From Evernia prunastri (Eukaryota > Ascomycota > Lecanoromycetes > Lecanorales > Parmeliaceae), in contig NKYR01000140.1 of assembly GCA_003184365.1 (NCBI GenBank), positions 1 through 64,000 of the forward strand: 64,000 nt of DNA. Direction: 5' to 3'. Below the pieces are notes generated by a model. That model ran no database searches and was not told where the DNA came from. It worked only from the letters and a program-made list of their open reading frames with translations. How positions within the stretch are numbered: the first letter of the stretch is position 1; each line of letters starts with the position of its first letter. Of the stretch, positions 1 to 10,617 are shown in pieces. A program made the position numbers and the translations under genes.

Positions 1-1000
1 TGTTACCCTCATTAGCTTACATCAAGTAGCTAGCATAGGCGTATAAAACAATCAATCAATCAATATTAAAATAAAATCGCGAAATTATTTAATCGAATAT
101 TTATTAAATTTATAAGATCTATACTCGCTTAATTATAATTATTAATAATCTTTTAAATTGAAGTCGTAAGATATAATAATTATTTGAAATGCAAATTATT
201 ATACGATAGTAGAGAAAATAAATCTTTATATAAAGTATTATATAATAAAAAGTTAGATCTTAGCAAAGAAAAGATATTTAATTATTTATATCTAATATTA
301 ATATTTAAAGAAAAGAGAGAGAATAAACTTCATATTATTATTTACGAAGATATCTATATCGACTATTATTTATCGACTTAATATCGAATTTATAATTCTC
401 GAAAGAATTGTTAGGAGTGTACCTAGGTGGTTGACCAAGATTCTATTGATGAGGAAGGAACTTGCTATCTCTAGGAACTATGGTACATATAGTGGGAGAG
501 TGTGCCAAGACCCTAGCCCATAGGGCTACTTGCCAAGTGCCTGCTTGACACACTCGTAACAAAATACTAACTAACTAATAATATAGCGAAAGACTTTTAA
601 TACTCGATTAATAACTAATCGAGCTTATAATTTATTAAAAATATATATCTTAATTAGTCAAAAAAGATGAGAAACTAAGTAAATATAAATTAAAATTAAA
701 ATAATTTCGTAAACATCGACTAGTAAAAAGTAATATAGTAAATATATCTATTATTGAATATAATTAAGAATCTATCTAAGAAAGAAGATAGATATATTTG
801 TATTTATTAGATATAGAAGATTATATTCTTTCATCATATATAATATGACGTAATTCGGTGAGGCCGTTCTCTTCCGATAATTCCAGCTGGTTCCGGTATC
901 TCGCTCGATGTGGAATAATTATCTTGTATGTGTCAAGCCACTATATTTCCAACAAATACAGTATGTAGTAAGGTACTTGACACATATCTCGCCTGTGTAA
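1..1000. repeat. AT-rich decayed transposon DNA with LINE-like tails
   Basis: This stretch is very AT-rich and contrasts sharply with the balanced composition after about 1,000. It contains no protein I recognise, and the 65-codon open frame at 184-381 is low-complexity Lys/Leu/Ile/Tyr that AT-rich DNA gives by chance. Two places look like 3' tails of non-LTR elements. One ends in repeated AATC units at about 47-62, the same tail motif as the LINE at 37.7 kb. The other ends in repeated ACTA units at about 565-580, after a less degraded segment at 410-560. AT-rich transposon debris of this kind is what repeat-induced point mutation leaves in ascomycetes, but that cause is inferred. Confidence 0.6.
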
Positions 1001-1293
1001 TAAATCTGAACACTGTGCTTTATGGGCCATAAATTCATGCTTCGTCATACTATCAAATTTGAAACATCTTCCAACACTGCGACTGCTTTCCTTTTTCACC
1101 CCGCCTGCAATTCCCTATCCGGGCTCTTCTTAAGTCCAGTGGGTGCCATCCCTCGGCAATCGCGCTACCTCCTCTGCTTAGAATACTGTGAAGCTCAACA
1201 AGTTGCGTTCAAGATCAGCACGACATCTAGTGCTTCCTGAGACCAAATTGAACTCCGACCTCCGGTAGATCGCATCTACCACCTCTTCCTACA

Positions 1294-2791
1294 ATGCATC
1301 TGCCAGATGAACTGCTTCTGAACTGCCTCGGACGTCTAGATAAAGGCCAGCTCAAGCCAATGCGGCTCGTCTCAAGGAATTGGTGTGCGTGCTCAACAGG
1401 ATTCCTGTTCGATACGGTGTACATCTCTCCCTCCGAAGAGGACGTCAAGGTCTTTGAGTCCATAACTCAACACCCTCTCCTCAGCAAATGCGTTCGAAAA
1501 CTTTATCTACGATGGGACGGAATTCTGTGTCCAGTATGGGTTTTATGACTACTTGAGAGAGCTATGCATACGCTTGAGAGACTATGTTCGAGAGGATGAC
1601 CTTGACGATCCGGAGGTCTACGACTACTGCCTACTTACGAAGCTTGAAGCACACATTTCCGATACGAGTTTCGTGCGTCCACCTTATCTCGAATACAGAA
1701 AGCGTGCTGTTCACCAGTCCGTAAACCAGGAGAATGGCCATTTCACCCAGACCCTTGTCTGTGGTTTAGAAAACCTCGACAACCTTGTGGAAATCACTAT
1801 GGATGCGTCTTGGCCTGCCCTAGGCCCATATCAGTCTCCACTGGGCCGCAGCCGCAAGTGGAAGGTACATGAACTGCGGCCCCTTGCTTGGAGTTGGGCG
1901 CCGTCAAGTTGTCCCCACCCAGATGGAGCGCGTCAGTACTGGATGATCCTCGACGCACTTGTACGATCAAAAAGACGCATCCGATCATTCGGCATCCGGA
2001 GTAACACGCACATTCGCGAAAGTGGTAGTCTACCGGCATACATATTCTGCCTTGATGGTGAAATCGCTGGCAGAGCCCAGAATGTTGGGCTTGATTATGG
2101 GCTCGCCGTCCCTGCCTTCTCAGCGCTCGAAAGCCTCAACCTTCGCGTTGGGACCTACGGTGAAGAGCCAACACGCTCATATGTCGAAAATCTGAGCGGA
2201 CTCACAACGCTCCTCGCTTCACTCAATTGCTTGAAGACACTACAACTATGCCTACCAGACCCACCATGCTACAACTACGACGAAGTTTTCCCGAAAAACA
2301 AAGTGTGGCCGCAGTTAGAATCTCTCAGTATCAGTAGCTTAGCCATCAACGCCTCTGGTCTTTGCGATCTCCACAAACGCCAAATGCCGAAGCTTCGTCG
2401 CCTTTCAATCACCATCATGCAACTGCTCACCGGGACGTGGGAGGCCGTCATCGAGACCCTCAAAAGGTCAAGCCATCTATCGCACTTCAAGCTTGACAGT
2501 GACGTCCCTTGGCTCGAACACCGCGGAGGCCGGAACTTCCTCGAGCAGACCTCGGCAGAATGGTGCGATATAGAATACTACGTGACGCAGGACAGTCGCA
2601 GCCCGGACAAAGAGCGCCACCCCTGCCTGTCTGACTCTGCGCCCGCCAGCGCCGCAGAGATGTATTTGAAGGATATCGACCTCGATCCCACTGACGAGGA
2701 TTCGGAGTCAGACGTATCCGACGAATCCGGTTCCGGTTCCGATTCCGATCCCGATTCCGGGACCAGCGATCCAGGTAGCATGGCCGATTAG
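1294..2791 (+). CDS. F-box protein gene, reading frame broken by a 1-nt shift
   Basis: The N-terminus starts with an F-box (MHLPDELLLNCLGRL, then a VSRNW motif), the SCF ubiquitin-ligase substrate-receptor module that binds Skp1. The fungal F-box pattern LFDTVYISPSEEDV follows. The frame that opens at 1294 stops at 1546-1548, while the next frame (+1) runs open from about 1502 to 2791. The join falls near CGAAAACTTTATC at 1495-1507, where the second frame reads FIYDGTEFCVQYGFYDYL, the expected continuation. No intron of plausible length (over 40 nt) can join the two frames, so this is a single-base indel or a sequencing error. The remaining ~400 residues are a leucine-containing scaffold without a motif I can name, ending in an acidic Asp/Ser-rich tail. 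The substrate is unknown. Such F-box genes are typical of variable fungal regions, and the copy may be non-functional. Confidence 0.75.
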
Positions 2792-3429
2792 CTTCGGCAG
2801 CTCTGTCACTGCCGCAGGACTCTCGCATCCCAAGATTCAAATTGCTGGTCATGCACTCTCCAACTGATGGACCTTCGCCGCCGCATTCCGGTCCTTGCAG
2901 CGCGACTGCTGAGACTGTCATTACGAACACTAATGACACTTTGGCTCGATTTACATACAAAGGATATTCACAACCGTCGATACCAGCATCGCTGCGGCGT
3001 CGGATTCGTCGGAAGAGGAGCAGCACAGTTGCAAATAGCTAGAACATCCAGATCTGGTCAGATTTATAGCGAATGGGTTTCATCACTGAGCCATTGCTGA
3101 GATAGCTCTAATGCGTTGCTTCTAGTGCGGGGGGTGGCAGCGTTTTAACATTGTGTCTCTTGAGGCTGCTTTACCTTAGCTTCATGTATCTGAGATCGCT
3201 TCATAAGGTACTGGCTGGAGCGGAGAGTGGCTTGTAGATACATAGCTAATGCTTCAATTCACTCAGAAAGTTCGCTCCGCATGATTGTCCTATTAGAACC
3301 TTTATAATTCACAGCATCCGTAAGGTAGTCATGGTCTGTTGTTGTAAGGGAAGCACGTTGACCCTATTAGACTCCCCAAAATTCCGCACGTCCCATTCAT
3401 TCAGCGTAATAGATACATATACCCCCGGC
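2792..3429. other. Intergenic, no gene seen
   Basis: This gap lies between the F-box gene and the 3' end of the opposing catalase-like gene. I see no conserved coding sequence, only short chance frames, and nothing that looks like a tRNA. Confidence 0.6.
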
Positions 3430-4641
3430 TCAAGGCATATCATCTATACTCTGAATACACTCCGACCCCCCCGCATTCAACCCATCCCTCCACTCCCGAC
3501 TCCTCCGATACACCACCGCCCGCAGCCGATTGATGCCCCCCAACGGCCTGTGCGCCGCCAAACCCAGCCACGGATCCAGCACCACGCGGTCCTCCCAGGC
3601 GACCCTGCGCTCCTGGTCGAAGCTGTCCTGCGGCGGGAACTCGACGGTCCCGATCGTCTGGTAGGGCGCCGTGGCTTCGTCCCAGACGACGCTCGCGTCC
3701 TCGGTCGGGTGGTGCGCGGGCGAGGTGCCGAGCTGGATCCGGACGTCGTACCGAGCCCCCGCGTTGCGGAAGTGGGAGGAGAGCCAGTCGGAGAGCTGCG
3801 TCGGGGGGCTGGAGCCCGACACGGCGTGCGCGCCGGCCTCTTGCATCGCGGGCAGGGCGGGGAACAGGGCCATGTGGCCGTAGTAGTCGCCGAAGCGGAA
3901 GGCCGACTGCGTGTACATGGCGTGGCCGATCATGTTCGTGTTGGGCAGCATCCCCGGCGCGTGCTGCTTGACGGCGTCGCTGCGCAGCTTCAGCGCCGCG
4001 GCCAGTCGGGTCGGGCTGTCGAAGTATTTCTCCCGCAGCTGCATGATTTCGAGGCAGGTGTCCACGTCCGTCAGCTCGATCATGGGCGCGTTGTTGAAGA
4101 AGAAGTCTTGCGTCGAGAGGGCCCCGTTGCCGGGCGTGTCGAGCCGTTCGCCGCGCACGTTGAAGACCTTGAGGGCGAGGCCGCGGGGCCCGGGCTCCGT
4201 GTCCGGCTGCAGGAACACGGGCTCGTTGGCGTAGCGGGCGGCGACGGGGTAGGTGCCCGGGTGCGCGAAGAGGCCTTGGGAGAGGTGCGGGGGCAGGGAG
4301 GAGGGGACGGTCAGGGTGCCTTTGACTATGCCTTGGGTTTTCACGTGGGTTGCGCGGAAGGCGTGGCGGTGCTGGTTGAGTTTTTGTCAGTGGGCGGTTG
4401 TAGGATGGTGTGGTGTGTAAGGTAGGGAAGGGAAGGGGCCAGGGCTCACTTTGTCGAAGTTGTGCTTCTGCATCTTATTCATGGTGTCTGCGATCTGCTG
4501 CGATTTGGCTTCTTCGTCCGGCTTGATCTCCTCGACGCCTGGGGCATCCCAGTGGAGATAGGCATCGTTTGGAGGGGCGGTGGAGAGGGCGCGTTTGGCG
4601 GAGTTGTAGCCCTGGGTCAGGGAGTCTTTGACGGTGTCCAT
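3430..4641 (-). CDS. Catalase-like haem protein
   Basis: The gene has two exons, 4641-4450 and 4371-3430, giving 377 residues. The 78-bp intron has a GTGAGC donor and CCAG acceptor. Resemblance is to the compact catalase-related haem proteins (the y4iL-like group) rather than to classical catalases of 480 or more residues. Visible features are FRATHVKTQGIVKG, which matches the distal-histidine segment of catalases and begins just after the intron, and then YANEPVFLQPDTEPGPRGLA, matching the conserved catalase block that ends in RG(F/L)A. A C-terminal HRPLGGINRLRAVVY follows, whose Tyr is the likely proximal haem ligand. No signal peptide or peroxisomal SKL-type end is visible (it ends SIDDMP), so a cytosolic location is likely. 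Members may act as peroxidases or on fatty-acid hydroperoxides, and the substrate here is not evident. The coding region is clearly more GC-rich than its flanks. Confidence 0.85.
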
Positions 4642-7578
4642 TGGGTACAGAAGGTGGTATATGGGCTGTGGTAGCTATACAGATCCCAGAGTTCGGCTGG
4701 AACCATCTTGAGGACCTGGATGAAAGTGTTGCGTCATTGAAGGTATCCGCCAAAGCCGGAAAGCGCTCCGGGCAAAGGGAAATCTTCTCTCTTCATCCCC
4801 ACGTTGCAGAGACCATCATTTCATGTGACCGTTGACATAGTCTCTAGACATACTTCTGGATATACTTGCAATTGATGCAGCGGTGCTGCATTGCCGCATT
4901 GATGAACGACGCCAAGAAAACAGTTTAAAGTAAGGAAGAGCCGCAGCCGCGGACAGATATCTCTACGACTTATTTCTCTACTCCGTCAGACTACTACTTC
5001 ATGTTTATGACCGAACAGTCGCAGTATATCTAGCCGGGGCGTGTTCATCGCTTTGTGTCCTTTCTACGAAAACAATTAAATGATATCTCGCATCGTAGTC
5101 GAGCAAGCAATCACCGTGAACCATAGATGCTGTAGTCTCGTAGGAACGCAGGCGTCGACTTCAACATGGCTCCTTCGTCTGCATGATTACCTCACACGAC
5201 AGCCATGAAATACTTAGAACGTCAGACTCCCAGTACCTGTTGTAACATCGTACTTTCGGATCACGAAGCTCTTTCCTTCCAACCGCCAACGCAAGATTGT
5301 CCATCGTCCGTGGGACTTCGCTCAGCACAGTCATCCTAGAACCCGGGCTTAATCATCGTCCAATTTACCGCCGCAGTGAACGCCAGGATCTGAGGCCTGT
5401 GCAACCTCTTACTCTGACGATGCTCGTATTGATTCTTGATCGAAAACCCGTCGTCATGGTTGGCGATGAGCACCACAGCAATCCAACAAAGACTGTCTAA
5501 TCATGGGAAAGCTGTAGGACGAAATTGGGTTTGGGTCCGGGTCCATCGGCAACCTTGAGATGTATGTACGAGATTGCGGACTATTTTTGGTGAGGAAAAG
5601 GAGGTGCTAGACCAGGCTCGTGGCCTCCTAAGGCAGTCGACTAATTTGAACGAACGATGCCTTCAACCATGATTGATGTGATTGACCTTGGCGGTCGCCG
5701 CTGCGACTGGTAGAAACAATGATGCTGCAATTGTGATCCGTAAGTAGTAAAGGGACCAAAGAGGGGTTAAACAACCAGGCTTTCAGAACATGCGTCGTGA
5801 GACGAGTGCGAGTACTTGGAGCTTGGACCACCACCGTTCTCCTAATCCAAGGGGATCGACATGGTCATCGTCTAGGACAGACCATGGCCCGCTTGCAGTT
5901 GTTCCATATTCCGTTACTGGCAGTCGGTTCAATACTCCAGGAAGGTTCCAAGATGCGATTCGTTGAAAGTTGTCTTGTGAGAATTAGTACAAAGACTCGT
6001 CCTATAAGTTAATTTTTTAGCAGAGATGGGAACGGCAGTGGTTCTTCTCTTCGTTCGGTCCCGAGACGGTGCTGCCGTGCACTCTCCATCGTGCAATCGG
6101 TCTTGTTGCTCTGAGAGTTGTCGTGGCCCTTGTCCGTGTCACCAGATGCTACCTCGGTACTCGAACGTGCTATATCAGAACGCTCGAGCCCAATGGACGT
6201 TGGCTCCAATTGATTAGGGAACCTCAACTAACAAACGTTCGGGCCTATTTCAAAGCATGAGGGCAAAGGAAAGCATTTGAGATGTCAACCGTGAGGGATG
6301 TTGTGTCAGTTATAAGAGGTTTGACAAGACGGACTGATGACTTTGGAACCTGCTAGTGAAAGCTTGGGAGTAGTGTTCAGTCAAAGCGGCAAGACCCACA
6401 TATTAAATGTAGCCTTTTGGATACTTGAGTCCAAAGTTGACAGTTGGAGAAGGATAAGTACCTTAGTAACTGGACCAGGGGAAGGGAGACATTTGGGAGA
6501 CATTCGGGTCCAGGAATGTTGGGTCATAGCGTTCGAAGCTGTCAAACTTTAGTACACGATACGAATAGTGATGAATAATGATCATCTGGACTGGACCTCG
6601 TGGATCTAGAGTCGGAATCATTGTTTCTGAAATGGCGCTCGAAGCTTGAAAAAGACCTTAAGGCTGACTCGGTGCGAGTAAAGTAAAGTAAGCTAAGGTA
6701 TTTAATTTTCCCGCGCCTTTTCCCCGAGCCTCGGAGTCCGAGGCCAATGATCGGCGATGTTCGCGCTTGGCCCCAAGCTAGTGTACCTTAACTGTTGTAG
6801 CCTTGTACGTAGGCGTCTTGGAAGTTGAAGTTAAGGTATGGGTCAAAGCACTGCAACCCATATTGAGCACGTTGACCACGTTCAAACTCGAAGCTGTCTT
6901 TGCCCCCAACCTTTTCCCTTGAAACCTCAGAATGAAGGGAAATTGATCGAATCATCCACAAACAAATAGAGTACGGACCGCACAGAAACCAAAGTGTTGG
7001 CTGCTTTGCTCTCTCTCTCTCTGCTTGTCAATATAAGTTCCAGAATCGCTCCATCATGTATGATAACGGCATTGTGATCTAGGCCTAAGGTGCAACGGCG
7101 TGTTTTGCGATCAGCAGTTCGGCAGGTTACACGTTAACCTGATAGCGTAGTGGGGGCTGTCAAATGGGGCTAGGCAAAAATACACAATATGCTCACCGTT
7201 GCGAACTTGAATAGGTAGATAAGGTAATGATGAAAGCTGCAGAGGAAATGGCAACCCCAGCTCCACGTCACTGAGGGGAAAGCCGTAGAGTACCCTCTTG
7301 GAAGTAGCTTCCCTGCTTTCCCACTGAACAGTCCAGGGGAACCTAGGGAGCCTGGCTAATCCCCTCGATTGGCTGTCTCTTCATATCTGTTGATTGATGT
7401 TGTTGGTTCCTAGCCTCCTTCCGGTTACCTTCCGATTCACATGGTCTAGTTAATCACCCAATTCGTGTGGTATATAATGAGACCTGCTCCAGGCGAGCTC
7501 GGAAATATTCGGTCCATCCTTCCTGGATAATTTCAACACTTTACCTTATTGTCAAGCACCTTCGCATTGCAAATCACC
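4642..7578. other. Long intergenic stretch, no gene seen
   Basis: Nearly 3 kb upstream of both the catalase-like gene (-) and the P450 (+). I found only short unconnected frames with no family resemblance. There is a CT dinucleotide run near 7,010 and a short GC-rich palindromic stretch around 6,725-6,745. The final 200 bp presumably hold the P450 promoter, but I cannot name a site. Confidence 0.5.
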
Positions 7579-9361
7579 ATGTTGTTCTCGAGCCTCTTCT
7601 TTACCACCTTGGAAAGAAGCTTGGCCCTGAAAGTTTTGGTGGTAATTGCTGCCGTCGCCCTCTTATGCAGTGCTCTTCTTTTCCGTCCTATAAACGGCTG
7701 GTCAGGTCTCTTCATCAATGGCTTCTCGTTGCAGAGAATTCGGTATGACGAGCAGTATCGTTGAGCTCACTCACGGCTGACTGAAATTTCCAGAGGCAAG
7801 TCCAGTGCGGTATATCATCTGTACTTCTGGGGGTCCAGTCACAGTGTCGTTTACACCCCGGCTTTGATTCGAAGTTTTGCTCAACTGCGCTCGTCAGTCG
7901 TCGAGTACACATCGATCAAGTGGATGATATTCAACAGAACATTCGGCGTTCCGACGGAATACGAAGCCTCTTATACTGCAGCTTCTGACGAACTAGACGC
8001 CTGCGTTGCCAAACACCTACTCCAAGAGCCTCATATGAGCAATATGTCCCGGTCGATAATTGCTCACACTCATGCTCACCTGGGAAACCTAGTCACTTTG
8101 AAAGAAAGGCCCGAGGGAAAAGAGATTGACAGGGTGAACACAGATCCGAAATCAGATCTGGAGCCTTGGGAGCAGCACGCATCTGTAGAAAGGGCCGATT
8201 GCCAAAACCCTAGCGTCGAAGTCAGTCTGTTTCCCCTTCTGACGAGTTTTCAGGGGCACATGACCCTTCCCGTAATGATGGGCAAGGCATATGTAGCCAA
8301 TTCACCAGACGCCCTGGAAGACATTGATACTCTCGACGACAGCTTTCTTGGGCTAGCAGCGAAATTGCCGCGTTGGCTCCCACCTTTAAGAAAAGCTTAC
8401 GAGGCACGAGATCGATTGCACCAAGGGCTTGTGGCTTTCTATAACGCGCTAGATCTGGAAGCTGAAGGGCATGTTTCAGAGTCTTACAAAGATCTCAGTG
8501 ACGTGAGCCAGTTGGTCAGATCGTTTGATGCGGTCTGGAAACGTATTGGGTTGTCAGTCCATGCTCGAGCAGCAGCAGGCCTGGGTATGCCCTGGGCGTA
8601 AGAATACCAGTTGCCCCTCTTGCTTTCAGCTTGGTAAATGGTTTCGAATAGCTGCGCGAGCGTGGACCAAGCTGAGTCCCAATATGTGAGATCTACGGGC
8701 ACTGACTTCTTGAAGGCTTACTATCAATGCCAACAACCTAGTCTTCTGGCTGCTTATCCGGATCCTTGTCACGCCGGGTTTAGCCGACGAGATCCGGGAC
8801 GAGACAAAGCCATTCTTCCGAACCGGCACGGCTCGGTATGATACGAACGGACAAAACCTGGAAGCCAGCAGAAAGGAAGATATGGGCCGATGGTGCCCGT
8901 TGCTGAAGGCTTGTTACTTTGAGACATTGCGGCTCGACGGTGAGATCCGTTCGGCTAGGAAGATAAGAAGAGATAACCTCGTTCCGGGGAACGAGACGGC
9001 GCTCAACTCGGCGTTCCGACTCAAGTCGGGAGACTATCTTCACGCCTTTCATTATCTTCATCACAGTGATCCCCATTATTTTGAGCAGCCAGAACTTTTC
9101 AAGCCGGACAGGTTCCTGATTCGGGTGAATGGCTCCGTGGAAGTCGGACAAGGGTCTTTGCGTCCATACGGGGCAGGCTTCTCGATGTGCAAGGGGAGGG
9201 TTATTGCCGAAAGGATGTGCCTGCGTTTGGTAGCTGGAATCCTGCATCATTGGGAAATCGAGCCGGCGGGCGCCGGGTGGAAGGTACCAGGTCATATCAG
9301 TGCTGCTGGGGTCTGCAAGCCCAATAAGGAGGTTCGAGTCAAGATGTCCCGCAGGATTTGA
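7579..9361 (+). CDS. Cytochrome P450, CYP7/CYP8-like architecture
   Basis: The exons are 7579-7742, 7794-8597 and 8716-9361, giving 537 residues. I chose the ATG at 7579 because it has a good context (ATCACCATG) and opens a hydrophobic anchor (VLVVIAAVALLCSALLF), so the protein is probably tethered to the ER. P450 hallmarks are the K-helix ETLR (in ACYFETLRLDG), the PERF-like FKPDRF, and the haem loop PYGAGFSMCKGRVIAER with its Cys ligand. The I-helix reads TINANNLVFWLL and lacks the usual A/G-G-x-D/E-T-T, as in CYP7/CYP8 relatives that act on sterols or endoperoxides. The second intron ends in AAG 10 nt after a CTGAC branch site. A P450 pseudogene of similar type lies convergent 1.3 kb downstream. 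The substrate is unknown, and secondary metabolism is likely from the context. Confidence 0.9.
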
Positions 9362-9895
9362 AGATAAGAGACAGACAAGAAACAGATGATAGGGATCGAA
9401 TAACAATTTCCGCACCGTGGTGATGTAATGCGTAAGACGTGATCGTAGCTTTGGAATCCTACCTAAGGTAAATAGAGGATTGAGCAGATATCAGGTCGTA
9501 CAGTATTGGTGCTACTGGAGTCTGTAAGCCCAATAAGAAACGTTCGTTCCAGTCGACATGTTCTGGATGTAGGATGCAGGATTTGATGATCAAGGCAGAG
9601 AAAACAGGCATCGGACAAGGACCTCCGCACCCAGGTGATGTAATGCGTAAACCGCAGCCGTGATGGGAATCTTGCATGATTGGCATGTCGGGCCTAAGGT
9701 TAACGGTGTCGGCACGGGTGTCGATTAAAATAAAATAAAACGGGATTGAATTATAGGTACCTCCGTATGTATCAGTGCTGCTGGAATCTGTAGGCCACTC
9801 AGCCCAACAAAGACGTTCGAGTCAAGATGTCTCGCAAGGGGTTGAAGGTCAGACAACATGTAGGTTAGGAAGGACCGAATAACAATCTCATCTCA
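9235..9895 (+). repeat. Three tandem ~215-bp units: P450 3' end and two decayed copies
   Basis: Unit 1 (about 9235-9451) is the last part of the P450 coding sequence plus its 3' flank. Units 2 (about 9452-9664) and 3 (about 9665-9895) repeat the same order of landmarks with many substitutions. Each opens with a TGGAATCCTGCAT-like start, followed by a GTGCTGCTGG(A/G)GTCTG segment, AGCCCAA(T/C)AA and a GTTCGAGTCAAGATGT-like stretch. Units 1 and 2 then share GGTGATGTAATGCGTAA, and units 1 and 3 share CGAATAACAAT. The start-to-start spacings are 217 and 213 bp. Unit 3 carries an AT-rich insertion of about 45 bp near 9,725-9,770. The copies are non-coding. Confidence 0.8.
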
Positions 9896-10617
9896 TAGTA
9901 GACTTTGTCCAGGCGGGTGCGATAGTGTCGAGTACGCACAAATGTCATGAGCTCAAGCAAGGTAACGGATACAACGGCGTCTCGTCTTACTCATGGTTGA
10001 CACTGAGCTTAGACGATGGGTGGCGTAGAGTGGGTAATACCTTGGTAACGTTACAGTATATTTAAAGTACACTTTAGCTGATCCCGGAGTACTCGTACTT
10101 ACCTTACCTTATGTTCCGGCCCCACTCCTGCTTTAGCCCTAAATAGGTACTTTAGGAAGGTTGTCCTGTAGGCACTTTAGTCCTGTAGCAGACACACAGA
10201 CCTCCAGAAGTCCACACCCAGGATCTACCTATTTACTTCTTAGATGCATTGGGTTGTAACAACAACTCGGTTGCTTTGATGTGGAACCCGCACGGTTGTA
10301 ACCTGCTAAGATTAGGGCCAATGAGTTTTAAATTGGGAATGGCCTCAGGTCAGACCGAGGCGAGGTCTCAGCACATCGTCCATGCTTATCCGATGTTTGG
10401 CCGCAGGACTCCTGGCATATGCGGCACTTCTGGCGTCTACTGAGTGGAGGTCTGTTGTAGGCACGAGTGGAGCTGACTGACCACGGAGAGGTAGGCATAT
10501 CACAAAGAAGTATGCGGTTGTCCATCCTCCCTTGTAGCTGACTGCCTTGAACCTGACACACGCGCGAAGAGCTTGAGAAGCACTAATATCGAAGGAACCG
10601 TCGAGAGACGCTGTCCA
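9896..10617. other. Intergenic between convergent P450s, no gene seen
   Basis: No coding resemblance is visible. The segment contains several short TACCTTA/TAAGGTA motifs (for example near 10,095-10,110) of the sort scattered through non-coding parts of this window. Confidence 0.5.

Noticed and set aside
184..381. 65-codon open frame in the AT-rich left edge
   Set aside because: Composition is Lys/Ile/Leu/Tyr as expected from AT-rich DNA, with no motif and no context.
3331..4425. Long plus-strand frame (364 codons) opposite the catalase-like gene
   Set aside because: Its Arg/Gly/Val-rich translation is the antisense shadow of a GC-rich real gene. The minus strand has clear family motifs.
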